From contig CAMYVI010000129.1 in assembly GCA_947302185.1 (NCBI GenBank), positions 1 through 7,149 of the forward strand: 7,149 bases of DNA, given 5' to 3'. Below, piece after piece: positions 1 to 5,293 of the stretch. The position numbers and the translations under genes were made by a program. Under the pieces are notes generated by a model that saw only the letters and a program-made list of their open reading frames with translations, searched no databases and was not told the DNA's origin. How positions within the stretch are numbered: the stretch's first letter is position 1; every line of letters starts with the position of its first letter. The stretch is from an uncultured Lachnospiraceae bacterium (GTDB lineage Bacteria; Bacillota_A; Clostridia; Lachnospirales; Lachnospiraceae).

Positions 1-240
1 TATAATATAATAAAATATAAAGCGTACAATAAAATAAAATAATAAATGTAATATGATGTAAATAAATATAAAGTGAAATAAAAATAATAATAAAACATAA
101 ATAACAATAATTTGAAATAAGATATATTATATGTTAAAATGCCTTATACTATATTAATGATTACATAATAAGTTTAAATTCAATTAACATATTATTCATA
201 TTACTTTGACTCAAACTATGATATAATTCAAACTGTATAT
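1..240. other. Extremely AT-rich gene-free stretch
   Basis: Only about 33 of the first 240 bases are G or C by hand count, and about 21 of the first 180, against roughly half in the flanking genes. The stretch is full of short A/T runs such as AATAAAATAAAATAATAAA, with no long exact repeat and no open frame with a ribosome binding site. It ends in a promoter at 219-227. It could be an AT-rich intergenic spacer with intrinsic curvature or a binding site for a nucleoid protein. The upstream gene lies outside the window, so its full length is unknown. Confidence 0.7.
199..227 (+). promoter_or_regulatory. Extended -10 promoter for the HAAS-like gene
   Basis: TGATATAAT at 219-227 is a perfect extended -10 element (TGn followed by TATAAT). 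The bases 17 upstream (199-204, TATTAC) are a poor -35, which extended -10 promoters tolerate. A consensus-like TTGACT at 206-211 is only 10 bases from the -10, too close to act as its -35. Transcription would start near 234, giving a leader of about 60 nt before the ATG at 296. Confidence 0.55.
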
Positions 241-295
241 AGATTTTCGGCCGGCAGGCGTCATGATCTGTTGTAAGCCTCCAGGAAGGTATAAC

Positions 296-769
296 ATGGT
301 AGTAAGCAACTATATTGAAAATAAAATTGAACGATATATACAGGAAGTTTTGAAACAGCTGCCGAGAGCAGACAGAAAAGCTGCTCGGGAAAAGCTTGAA
401 GATACGATTTATTCGATGCTTGAAGTGTATGTTGGAGACCGCACGCCGGATACAAATGACGTCCGGGACATACTCAGTGAGTTCGGAACACCGGATCAGG
501 CTGCGGCAGCATACTATGAAATGAAAGACAGAAGGTACGAAATCAGCAAGAAACCGGAGTGGAAAGTTCCTGTCGGTATTGACATGGTTCGGGATGTGCT
601 TAGGGTTCTTATGATTTGTGCCGTTGCAATGTTGGTATTCGGTCTGCTCGGCTTATGCTTGAATGCGGTGAGAGACGTAAGGCTGTTATTTGCAGGATGT
701 GCCCTGGCTTTGATCGTGCAGGTTATCCAAGTGCTTGTGCAGGATGGGCTGAGAGGACGCAGATTTTGA
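296..769 (+). CDS. HAAS-like (DUF1700-type) small membrane protein
   Basis: A 157-residue protein. Residues 5-75 read as a HAAS-like domain: a helical start (YIENKIERYIQEVLKQLP), an acidic/basic helix, then VRDILSEFGTPDQAAAAYYE, which matches the usual 'LG.P..iA' ending of this domain. Two hydrophobic segments follow (about 101-121 and 129-149), with a basic C-terminal tail (GLRGRRF). HAAS proteins often sit next to PadR-type regulators and membrane stress proteins; none is visible here, but the upstream neighbour is out of view. ATG 296 is chosen because AGGAAGG at 283-289 lies 6 bases before it. An in-frame ATG at 263 has no good ribosome binding site and would add 11 residues unlike the family. 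The family call rests on pattern only, and the specific function is unknown. Confidence 0.75.
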   Translation: MVVSNYIENKIERYIQEVLKQLPRADRKAAREKLEDTIYSMLEVYVGDRTPDTNDVRDILSEFGTPDQAAAAYYEMKDRRYEISKKPEWKVPVGIDMVRDVLRVLMICAVAMLVFGLLGLCLNAVRDVRLLFAGCALALIVQVIQVLVQDGLRGRRF

Positions 770-785
770 GGGTACCATAGAAAAA

Positions 786-912
786 TGTGTTCAGGTGCCG
801 AAATTCTCATGCGTCTCGGAGAGGAGCTGTCTTTTTCCGAACGCCGGAGGAATTGTTAAATATAGCCTGAAGACCGGGGAGCCGGTTGCCGGACTATTTA
901 TATATATTTCTT
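786..912 (+). ncRNA. Possible structured RNA upstream of a terminator
   Basis: TTCAGG (790-795) can pair with CCTGAA (866-871), closing a domain that contains small hairpins CTC-GGA-GAG and TCCG-AACGC-CGGA. A further hairpin ACCGG-GGAG-CCGGT (873-886) follows, then the terminator at 918-975. Parts such as GGTGCCGAA and CGGAGGAA recall c-di-AMP (ydaO-type) riboswitch segments, but the other conserved blocks of that class are missing, so I do not assign a class. It may be the 3' untranslated region of the HAAS-like mRNA, a small RNA, or an orphan regulator; no gene follows within 500 nt of the terminator. Confidence 0.25.
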
Positions 913-917
913 TTATA

Positions 918-975
918 GAGGAGTATATCGAAGTACATGTCCCCCACGCATGCTTCGATGTGCTCTTCTTTTTTT
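918..975 (+). terminator. Strong intrinsic terminator, 16-bp stem
   Basis: GAGGAGTATATCGAAG (918-933) pairs over all 16 positions, counting G-U pairs, with CTTCGATGTGCTCTTC (953-968). A run of seven T follows at 969-975. The 19-nt loop can form a further CATGT/GCATG stem. It lies about 150 nt after the HAAS-like stop codon and should end that transcript. Confidence 0.88.
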
Positions 976-1035
976 ATTCTTTATCACGCAATACTCGTGA
1001 CGTAAGTCTATGATACGCGCGCAAGGAGACATTCG

Positions 1036-1068
1036 TCTTCATCGTGAGTACGGATCTCGCGATGAAGA
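1036..1068. repeat. 13-bp stem hairpin, not a terminator
   Basis: TCTTCATCGTGAG (1036-1048) pairs with CTCGCGATGAAGA (1056-1068) across 13 positions with a single T-G wobble and a 7-nt loop. The following bases are ATAAAAACC, so there is no T-run on the + strand, and none on the - strand side either. It may be a protein binding site or part of a structured RNA. Confidence 0.6.
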
Positions 1069-1085
1069 ATAAAAACCTCAGCTAC

Positions 1086-1108
1086 ACAATGCTCCGCCGG
1101 AGCATTGT
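1086..1108. repeat. Perfect 10-bp inverted repeat
   Basis: ACAATGCTCC (1086-1095) and GGAGCATTGT (1099-1108) are exact reverse complements around a 3-nt centre (GCC). No T-run follows, so it is not a standard terminator. It could be an operator or a folded RNA element. It lies 18 nt after the previous hairpin. Confidence 0.65.
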
Positions 1109-1171
1109 TACGCATGCTTAGGCACGGCGGATCACAGACATGATTGAAGGAGGATATCCTTGTGGAGCACG

Positions 1172-1269
1172 CAAGGGAGTATTTCATTTATGCGAGAGTA
1201 AAAGATTAAAAAAGAGTACACAAAGGTACATTTCATTTGTGCGAGAGTAAAATATAAAAAAGAGCTGAT
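1172..1269. repeat. Two-copy 49-nt tandem duplication
   Basis: Unit 1 spans 1172-1220 and unit 2 spans 1221-1269. Both contain ATTTCATTT, TGCGAGAGTAAAA and TAAAAAAGAG in the same order with few differences, for example ATTTATGCG against ATTTGTGCG. A partial match to the start of the unit (GCGCGCAAGGAGACATT, near 1017) may be a decayed third copy. The copies abut each other, unlike CRISPR repeats, and no coding frame runs through them. Confidence 0.75.
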
Positions 1270-1304
1270 AGAAAATGGTGTGTATATCTTTGCACAACAG
1301 CATG

Positions 1305-1333
1305 TTGAAATTTTCAGGTTTTTCAAATAAGAT
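1305..1333 (+). promoter_or_regulatory. Candidate promoter of mtnA-deoD
   Basis: TTGAAA (1305-1310) and TAAGAT (1328-1333) are separated by exactly 17 bases, a good -35 and a fair -10. Transcription would start near 1340 and give a leader of about 160 nt before the mtnA ATG at 1501. No S-box (SAM riboswitch) consensus is recognisable in the leader. Confidence 0.4.
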
Positions 1334-1357
1334 TAGTTATATATTGAATACTTCCCG

Positions 1358-1389
1358 TTCGAATTTCCTGAGCGGCCTCAATATTCGAA
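1358..1389 (+). promoter_or_regulatory. Hairpin in the mtnA leader
   Basis: TTCGAAT (1358-1364) and ATTCGAA (1383-1389) are exact reverse complements, with an inner TGAG/CTCA pair in the loop. Only scattered T follows (AAGGTTTTGC), so it is at best a weak terminator. It could be a leader element controlling mtnA-deoD. Confidence 0.35.
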
Positions 1390-1500
1390 AAGGTTTTGCT
1401 TGCATTTTTATGACTGTATTTCTACTGCAGGAACGAAGAGGAAAGTATGAGAAGGCAAATTGTAACTAAAGTATGCAGATTACGGAGGGAACATCATATC

Positions 1501-2571
1501 ATGCCAACAACAGAAACGGATTTGAAAAGCGGAAGTGTCCGACTCGCGGACGATGGAAAATCCTGCATCATACTTGATCAGACTCAGCTCCCGAACCGAA
1601 CAACTTATCTGGATTTAAAGAGTGCGGAAGATTTTTATAATGCAATCAAAGTCCTCGCAGTCCGCGGCGCACCTGCTATCGGAATCTGTGCCGGATATGC
1701 CATTTATGTGCTCGCTCAGCAGAAAGAAACGGATGATTATGCTGCTTTCCGCGAGGCGATTGAAAAAGACGGTGCCTATCTTGTCTCGTCGAGACCGACT
1801 GCGGTCAATCTCAGCTGGGCAGTTAAGCGTATGTTGAGCGTAGTGGCAGATCACGCTGATTTGTCGGTATCTCGTATCATAGAGCTGCTTTATGGCGAGT
1901 GCACCGCCATCCACAGAGAAGATATTGAAATGTGCCGCCGGATTTCAGAATACGGTCTGAGCCTGGTGAAGGACGGAGACGGCATCCTGACTCATTGTAA
2001 TGCGGGGCCGCTTGCGACATCAAAGTACGGCACGGCAATCGGTCCGGCTATTCTCGGAAAAGAGAAAGGTATCGATCTGAAGGTGTTCTCTGATGAGACG
2101 AGACCGCTTCTGCAGGGCGCACGCCTGACGAGTTATGAACTTCAACGGGCGGGGGTCGATGTGACGCTCATCTGTGACAATATGGCCAGTATCGTGATGA
2201 AGAACGGCTGGGTGCAGGCCTGCTTTGTGGGGTGTGACAGAATTGCGGCGAACGGTGATTTTGCAAATAAAATCGGCACCTCCGGTGTCGCCATTCTCGC
2301 GAAGCATTACGGTATTCCGTTTTACACATTAGGACCGACATCTACGATTGATATGAATTGCCCGACCGGCGATGATATTAAGATCGAGCTTCGTGATCCT
2401 GATGAGATCAAGAATATGTGGTACAAGGAGCCGATGGCTCTCGAGGAAGTGAAGTGTTATAATCCGGCGTTCGATGTGACGGATCATGAGCTGCTTACCG
2501 CGATAGTTACGGATAGGGGGATTGTGTACCCGCCGTTTAAGGAGAACCTGCAGAAGCTTTTCGAGGAGTGA
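1501..2571 (+). CDS. mtnA: 5-methylthioribose-1-phosphate isomerase
   Basis: A 356-residue cytoplasmic sugar-phosphate isomerase of the eIF2B-like family. MtnA converts the aldose 5-methylthioribose-1-phosphate to the ketose 5-methylthioribulose-1-phosphate. The N-terminal part has LDQTQLP and VRGAPAIG. The catalytic Cys is Cys166 in [13 protein letters not shown], and the catalytic Asp is Asp246 in [17 protein letters not shown]. Their spacing of 80 residues equals that of Cys160 and Asp240 in Bacillus subtilis MtnA, and the length is typical. ATG 1501 is preferred: GGAGGG lies at 1484-1489 and the family begins about here. An in-frame ATG at 1447, also with a fair site (AGAGGA), would add 18 residues of no family likeness. 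The deoD-type gene follows after 69 nt with no terminator, so the two are probably one operon. It may also act on 5-deoxyribose-1-phosphate. A ribose-1,5-bisphosphate isomerase paralogue is less likely. Confidence 0.93.
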   Translation: MPTTETDLKSGSVRLADDGKSCIILDQTQLPNRTTYLDLKSAEDFYNAIKVLAVRGAPAIGICAGYAIYVLAQQKETDDYAAFREAIEKDGAYLVSSRPTAVNLSWAVKRMLSVVADHADLSVSRIIELLYGECTAIHREDIEMCRRISEYGLSLVKDGDGILTHCNAGPLATSKYGTAIGPAILGKEKGIDLKVFSDETRPLLQGARLTSYELQRAGVDVTLICDNMASIVMKNGWVQACFVGCDRIAANGDFANKIGTSGVAILAKHYGIPFYTLGPTSTIDMNCPTGDDIKIELRDPDEIKNMWYKEPMALEEVKCYNPAFDVTDHELLTAIVTDRGIVYPPFKENLQKLFEE

Positions 2572-2640
2572 AGCTTCATATCAGGGAGGAAAACAAGAAA
2601 AGTAATATACATAATTTTAAACAATTAGGAGGAAACTGCT

Positions 2641-3372
2641 ATGGAAAACTTTTCACCGTCAGCGTGTCTGCAACTCAAGGAAGGCACACATATTGCAAAA
2701 GTCGTGTTGATGCCGGGGGATCCGCTCCGCGCTAAGTATATCGCAGAGCATTATCTTGAGAATCCGGTACTCTTTAATGATGTCAGAAATATGCTGGGAT
2801 ATACCGGCACATTTGAAGGAAAAGAAGTCTCTGTTATGGGTTCCGGTATGGGCATTCCGTCTGCATGCCTGTATATCTATGAACTCTTTAACTTCTTTGG
2901 GGTAGAAGCGGTCATCCGCGTAGGCTCGGCCGGCGGACTTCAGGATGATGTCAAGGTCCGCGACGTCGTTATTGCTATGTCTGCATCGACGAACTCTACC
3001 TGTGTGAATTCATATGATATCCCGGGAATCCCGGCACCGACCGCTGATTATGAGCTCCTTAGGAATGCTGTCGCCGCTGCGGAGGAAATGGGCGTACGGG
3101 CTGATGTCGGAAGCATCTATTCTACAGACTTCTTCTATCATCCGGACAAGAAAGTCAATGAGAAGGCTCGTGATCTCGGATTGCTTGCTGTTGAGATGGA
3201 AGCTGCAGGTATTTATCTCACAGCTATGCAGTGCCACAAGAAAGCACTTGCGATTTTGACGATATCGGACCATGTCTTCAACGGTGAGTCACTCAATCCC
3301 GAGGAAAGACAGGACAGCTTCCATGAGATGATGGAGATTGCTCTGAAAACAGCCGTAAGATCAAACATCTGA
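2641..3372 (+). CDS. deoD: DeoD-type purine-nucleoside phosphorylase
   Basis: A 243-residue cytoplasmic enzyme of the hexameric PNP-I/DeoD class, which splits purine nucleosides with phosphate to base plus (deoxy)ribose-1-phosphate. VVLMPGDPLRAKYIAE holds Arg30 (E. coli Arg24). Arg49 in FNDVRNMLGYTG matches E. coli Arg43, IRVGSAG carries Arg93 and Ser96, STDFFY contains Phe165, VEMEAAGIY holds Glu187, and TISDHV holds the catalytic Asp210 (E. coli Asp204). Oddly, the N-terminal TPHI block is absent: Cys9 or Leu10 takes the place of His4, which contacts the ribose 5'-OH from the neighbouring subunit in E. coli. With mtnA immediately upstream this suggests that 5'-methylthio- or 5'-deoxyadenosine may be the true substrate (inference). 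The start is firm: TAGGAGG at 2626-2632 lies 8 bases before the ATG. Confidence 0.92.
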   Translation: MENFSPSACLQLKEGTHIAKVVLMPGDPLRAKYIAEHYLENPVLFNDVRNMLGYTGTFEGKEVSVMGSGMGIPSACLYIYELFNFFGVEAVIRVGSAGGLQDDVKVRDVVIAMSASTNSTCVNSYDIPGIPAPTADYELLRNAVAAAEEMGVRADVGSIYSTDFFYHPDKKVNEKARDLGLLAVEMEAAGIYLTAMQCHKKALAILTISDHVFNGESLNPEERQDSFHEMMEIALKTAVRSNI

Positions 3373-3400
3373 CAATATGACAGATGCCGGATGTCAGGTG
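3366..3400 (+). repeat. Hairpin over the deoD stop codon
   Basis: CATCTGACA (3366-3374) pairs with TGTCAGGTG (3392-3400) over nine positions including one G-U. It covers the TGA stop at 3370-3372. No T-run follows, so it is more likely a 3'-end stabiliser than an intrinsic terminator. Confidence 0.4.
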
Positions 3401-3446
3401 CAGGAAGGCAGGATGTATCTGATTGAGGCGAGAAGCGTGCTGCAGG

Positions 3447-3493
3447 ATCCGATATCTGACAGCCGGACAGGAATCAGATGTGCAGAATCGGAT
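3447..3493. repeat. Two-part inverted repeat
   Basis: ATCCGAT (3447-3453) pairs with ATCGGAT (3487-3493), and the adjoining ATCTGA (3454-3459) pairs with TCAGAT (3474-3479). The 7-nt bulge GTGCAGA lies on the 3' side only. No T-run follows. It may be part of a structured 3' untranslated region. Confidence 0.45.
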
Positions 3494-3701
3494 AGAAAAA
3501 TGTTGACTCGGCCATGAATTCAATATCCCCGCGCGAAAAGACATGACACGGGTTGTCGCAAGAAGACTGCTCATGAATTTAATGTAGGATGCTATACTGA
3601 CAAGCTTCCAATCATTAGATCCGACATGATCGGTGTGCGACAGCCCGTGCATTTTGCCCGGAACTATTGTCTAAAATATTCATAAAGTAGTTAAAGTGTT
3701 C

Positions 3702-3730
3702 TTGCAGTCAAAAATCATTAGTTATACTAT
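3702..3730 (+). promoter_or_regulatory. Candidate promoter of the zinc-ribbon/DUF5685/J-domain genes
   Basis: TTGCAG (3702-3707) and TACTAT (3725-3730) are 17 bases apart. An overlapping TATACT (3723-3728) is a better -10 match, but at a 15-base spacing. Transcription would start near 3737, some 65 nt before the ATG at 3802. Confidence 0.45.
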
Positions 3731-3743
3731 ATGTTTTAGCAGT

Positions 3744-3782
3744 AAGTCTGACGGAGCGCTTCCGATAAAACGAATCAGACTT
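3744..3782 (+). promoter_or_regulatory. Leader hairpin before the zinc-ribbon gene
   Basis: AAGTCTGA (3744-3751) and TCAGACTT (3775-3782) are exact reverse complements, and a small CGGA/TCCG hairpin (3752-3764) sits inside. It would lie close to the 5' end of the mRNA and just ahead of the GGAG at 3791, so it may affect mRNA stability or ribosome access. Confidence 0.4.
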
Positions 3783-3801
3783 GTCAAAACGGAGAATTAT
3801 T

Positions 3802-4218
3802 ATGGGAAATTTTTTCAACAGAATAGGTAACGGATTCCGCAATTTTATGATGGGACGCTACGGTCAGGATGATCTCGGACGCTTCCTGATGGGAATACTT
3901 TTGATATTAATCGTCGCGTCATTTATCTTCAGGAATCCCATTCTTCAGGGTGTTATCTGGGTCCTGTTTCTTTATATGTATTTCCGTATGCTTTCCAGAA
4001 ATTACGCTAAGCGGGCTGCGGAAAATGATTGGTATCTGAGGAAAACAGAGAAAGTCAGAAGATTTATCCGGATACGTCAGAGAAGATTTGCAGACAGAAA
4101 GACATACAAGCATTTTACGTGCCCGGGCTGCGGTCAGGATATCCGTGTTCCGAAGGGCAAGGGACATGTGAGGATTTCCTGCCCGAAATGCCATCATTCA
4201 TTTGAGAAGACAGTGTAA
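3802..4218 (+). CDS. Membrane-anchored zinc-ribbon protein
   Basis: A 138-residue protein with a short N-terminal part, two hydrophobic segments (about 28-44 and 47-63), a strongly basic stretch (about 64-104, e.g. KVRRFIRIRQRRF) and a C-terminal zinc ribbon. The ribbon uses Cys107/Cys110 (FTCPGCG) and Cys127/Cys130 (SCPKCH), 16 residues apart, as expected for a four-Cys zinc site. ATG 3802 is preferred because GGAG at 3791-3794 lies 7 bases before it. A TTG at 3781 in frame has no site and falls in the leader hairpin. It precedes the DUF5685-type gene by 115 nt in the same direction. The basic stretch and ribbon would be on one side of the membrane, probably cytoplasmic, and could bind nucleic acid or a protein partner. 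Function is not known. Confidence 0.85.
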   Translation: MGNFFNRIGNGFRNFMMGRYGQDDLGRFLMGILLILIVASFIFRNPILQGVIWVLFLYMYFRMLSRNYAKRAAENDWYLRKTEKVRRFIRIRQRRFADRKTYKHFTCPGCGQDIRVPKGKGHVRISCPKCHHSFEKTV

Positions 4219-4333
4219 CACAGCCGACAAGTCCGGCATCACAGCGAGGCAGAGACGGCAGGTGCAGAAGGTGCAGCGCCCGCAATAGCAACGCGATAAC
4301 AGATTTCATTACAGGGGAGTAATTAGTTTCAGC

Positions 4334-5176
4334 ATGTTTGGTTATGTAACAGTCAATCAGAAGGAACTGAAAATCAAAGATTATGACCGCTATCGCAGCT
4401 ATTACTGCGGTCTGTGTCGTGTGCTCGGGAACAGACATGGGGTTGCGAGCAAGCTCACACTTACCTATGATATGACTTTTCTTACGATACTTTTGAATGG
4501 GCTGTATGAACGGCCACTCAGGAGTGAGCGCCATCGATGCATGGTCCATCCTGCCCATAGTCATGACATGCTTTTGAATGAGGTGACCGAATACGCGGCG
4601 GATATGGGGATTCTGTTGGCTTATTACAAGTGTCTCGACGATGTGAGGGATGAGGGGAGCGTGAGAGCAAAGGCATTTGCAGCAAAACTTCGAAAAAATG
4701 CTGAGCAGGTCATAGGCAGATATCCGCGTCAGGCTGAGGCTGTCAGGACAAATGTGCAGGCCCTCGCAGCTGCCGAAGATGCCGGTGAATACGATCTTGA
4801 CCGGATTGCCGGTTACACCGGAAATCTCACAGCAGAGATATTTGTGATGCAGGAGGATGAATGGGCGGATGAACTGCGGACTGTCGGATTTTATCTCGGA
4901 AAGTTCATTTACCTGTTAGATGCGTTCGATGATCTTGACAAGGATATGAAAAAAGGCGAATACAATCCGTGGTCGCCTCAGATGAAGCGCAGGGATTTTG
5001 AAGCCCTGGTCGAGAACACGCTTATGATGATGATGTCGGAGAGCGCGAAGGCGTTTGAAAAGCTGCCGATTATTCAGGACGTTGAAATCCTGCGTAACAT
5101 AATTTATTCCGGGGTGTGGCTTAAATTCGAGATTGCAAAGAAGAAGCGGGATGAAAAAGAGGAATCCGGGAAGTGA
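4334..5176 (+). CDS. DUF5685-type protein with two Asp-rich motifs
   Basis: A 280-residue, apparently soluble and mostly helical protein. The start MFGYVTVNQKELKIKDYDRY, then YYCGLC and YDMTFL, fit the DUF5685 family of Clostridia, whose function is unknown to me. Cys25 and Cys28 (CGLC) plus Cys69 and His72 (CMVH) make a CxxC...CxxH set that could bind zinc or iron. Two acidic motifs stand out: DDVRD at 102-106 (a DDxxD) and DAFDDLDKDMKKGEYNP at 196-212. The second resembles the 'DxxED.RRGr.YlP' segment of squalene/phytoene synthases. The C-terminus is highly charged (AKKKRDEKEE). ATG 4334 begins the family sequence, although the nearest site, GGGGAG (4314-4319), is 14 bases away, which suggests modest translation. 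It lies between the zinc-ribbon and J-domain genes, with gaps of 115 and 117 nt. The isoprenoid-synthase likeness is inference from motifs only. Confidence 0.85.
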   Translation: MFGYVTVNQKELKIKDYDRYRSYYCGLCRVLGNRHGVASKLTLTYDMTFLTILLNGLYERPLRSERHRCMVHPAHSHDMLLNEVTEYAADMGILLAYYKCLDDVRDEGSVRAKAFAAKLRKNAEQVIGRYPRQAEAVRTNVQALAAAEDAGEYDLDRIAGYTGNLTAEIFVMQEDEWADELRTVGFYLGKFIYLLDAFDDLDKDMKKGEYNPWSPQMKRRDFEALVENTLMMMMSESAKAFEKLPIIQDVEILRNIIYSGVWLKFEIAKKKRDEKEESGK

Positions 5177-5249
5177 ATCGATGGCAGCCTTTTAGGGTCA
5201 TATCTCCCAACTGTTATACAAAAGGTGTGACAGCTTGCAGTAGAAATTC

Positions 5250-5269
5250 TTTTTGTTTTGGAACAAAAA
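5250..5269. repeat. AT-rich hairpin before the J-domain gene
   Basis: TTTTTGTT (5250-5257) and AACAAAAA (5262-5269) are exact reverse complements around TTGG. The stem is almost all A-T and lies 24 nt before the ATG, just ahead of AAGGAG. It is too weak to call a terminator but could affect read-through or translation of the J-domain gene. Confidence 0.3.
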
Positions 5270-5293
5270 TAGATAGTAAGGAGAAGCCGGCAG

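Larger units (their letters stand above)
770..1500. other. 731-nt non-coding interval rich in hairpins
   Basis: No open frame here has both a ribosome binding site and a recognisable protein. In order it contains: a possible folded RNA (786-912), a strong terminator (918-975), two long-stem hairpins (1036-1068, 1086-1108), a 10-bp palindrome AGGATATCCT (1151-1160), a 49-nt tandem duplication (1172-1269), a likely promoter (1305-1333) and the mtnA leader with its own hairpin. The first part follows the HAAS-like gene and the last part belongs to mtnA. The middle (976-1300) has no assigned role. Confidence 0.7.
3373..3780. other. Hairpin-rich spacer between deoD and the zinc-ribbon gene
   Basis: No credible gene is seen on either strand. 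The left part carries imperfect copies of one pattern (GACAGATGCCGGATGTCAGG near 3379 and GACAGCCGGACAGG near 3457) and a branched hairpin at 3447-3493. The middle contains an isolated extended -10 (TGCTATACT, 3590-3598) without a good -35. The right end holds the probable promoter and leader of the next gene. No intrinsic terminator for mtnA-deoD is evident. Confidence 0.6.

Noticed and set aside
786..912. c-di-AMP (ydaO-type) riboswitch
   Set aside because: GGTGCCGAA and CGGAGGAA are suggestive, but the GGGGTGAAT-like and CAGCTAAC-like blocks of that class are missing and no target gene follows.
795..1013. 72-aa + strand open frame
   Set aside because: It has no convincing protein features and runs through the 16-bp-stem terminator.
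1172..1269. CRISPR array
   Set aside because: Only two copies, directly abutting and with differences; there are no spacers and no cas genes.
1132..1326. 64-aa - strand open frame
   Set aside because: It has no ribosome binding site, overlaps the tandem duplication and has an arbitrary composition.
1447..1500. Longer mtnA start at ATG 1447
   Set aside because: The extra 18 residues do not resemble MtnA, and GGAGGG supports ATG 1501; it is not fully excluded because AGAGGA precedes 1447.
1300..1500. S-box (SAM) riboswitch before mtnA
   Set aside because: None of the conserved S-box core segments can be found in the leader.
3293..3652. 119-aa - strand open frame
   Set aside because: It overlaps the end of deoD, lacks a ribosome binding site and shows no domain; it is best explained as chance.
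4334..5176. Naming the DUF5685-type protein a phytoene synthase
   Set aside because: Only the two short motifs agree; overall sequence, spacing and the Cys residues differ, so it is kept as a hypothesis.
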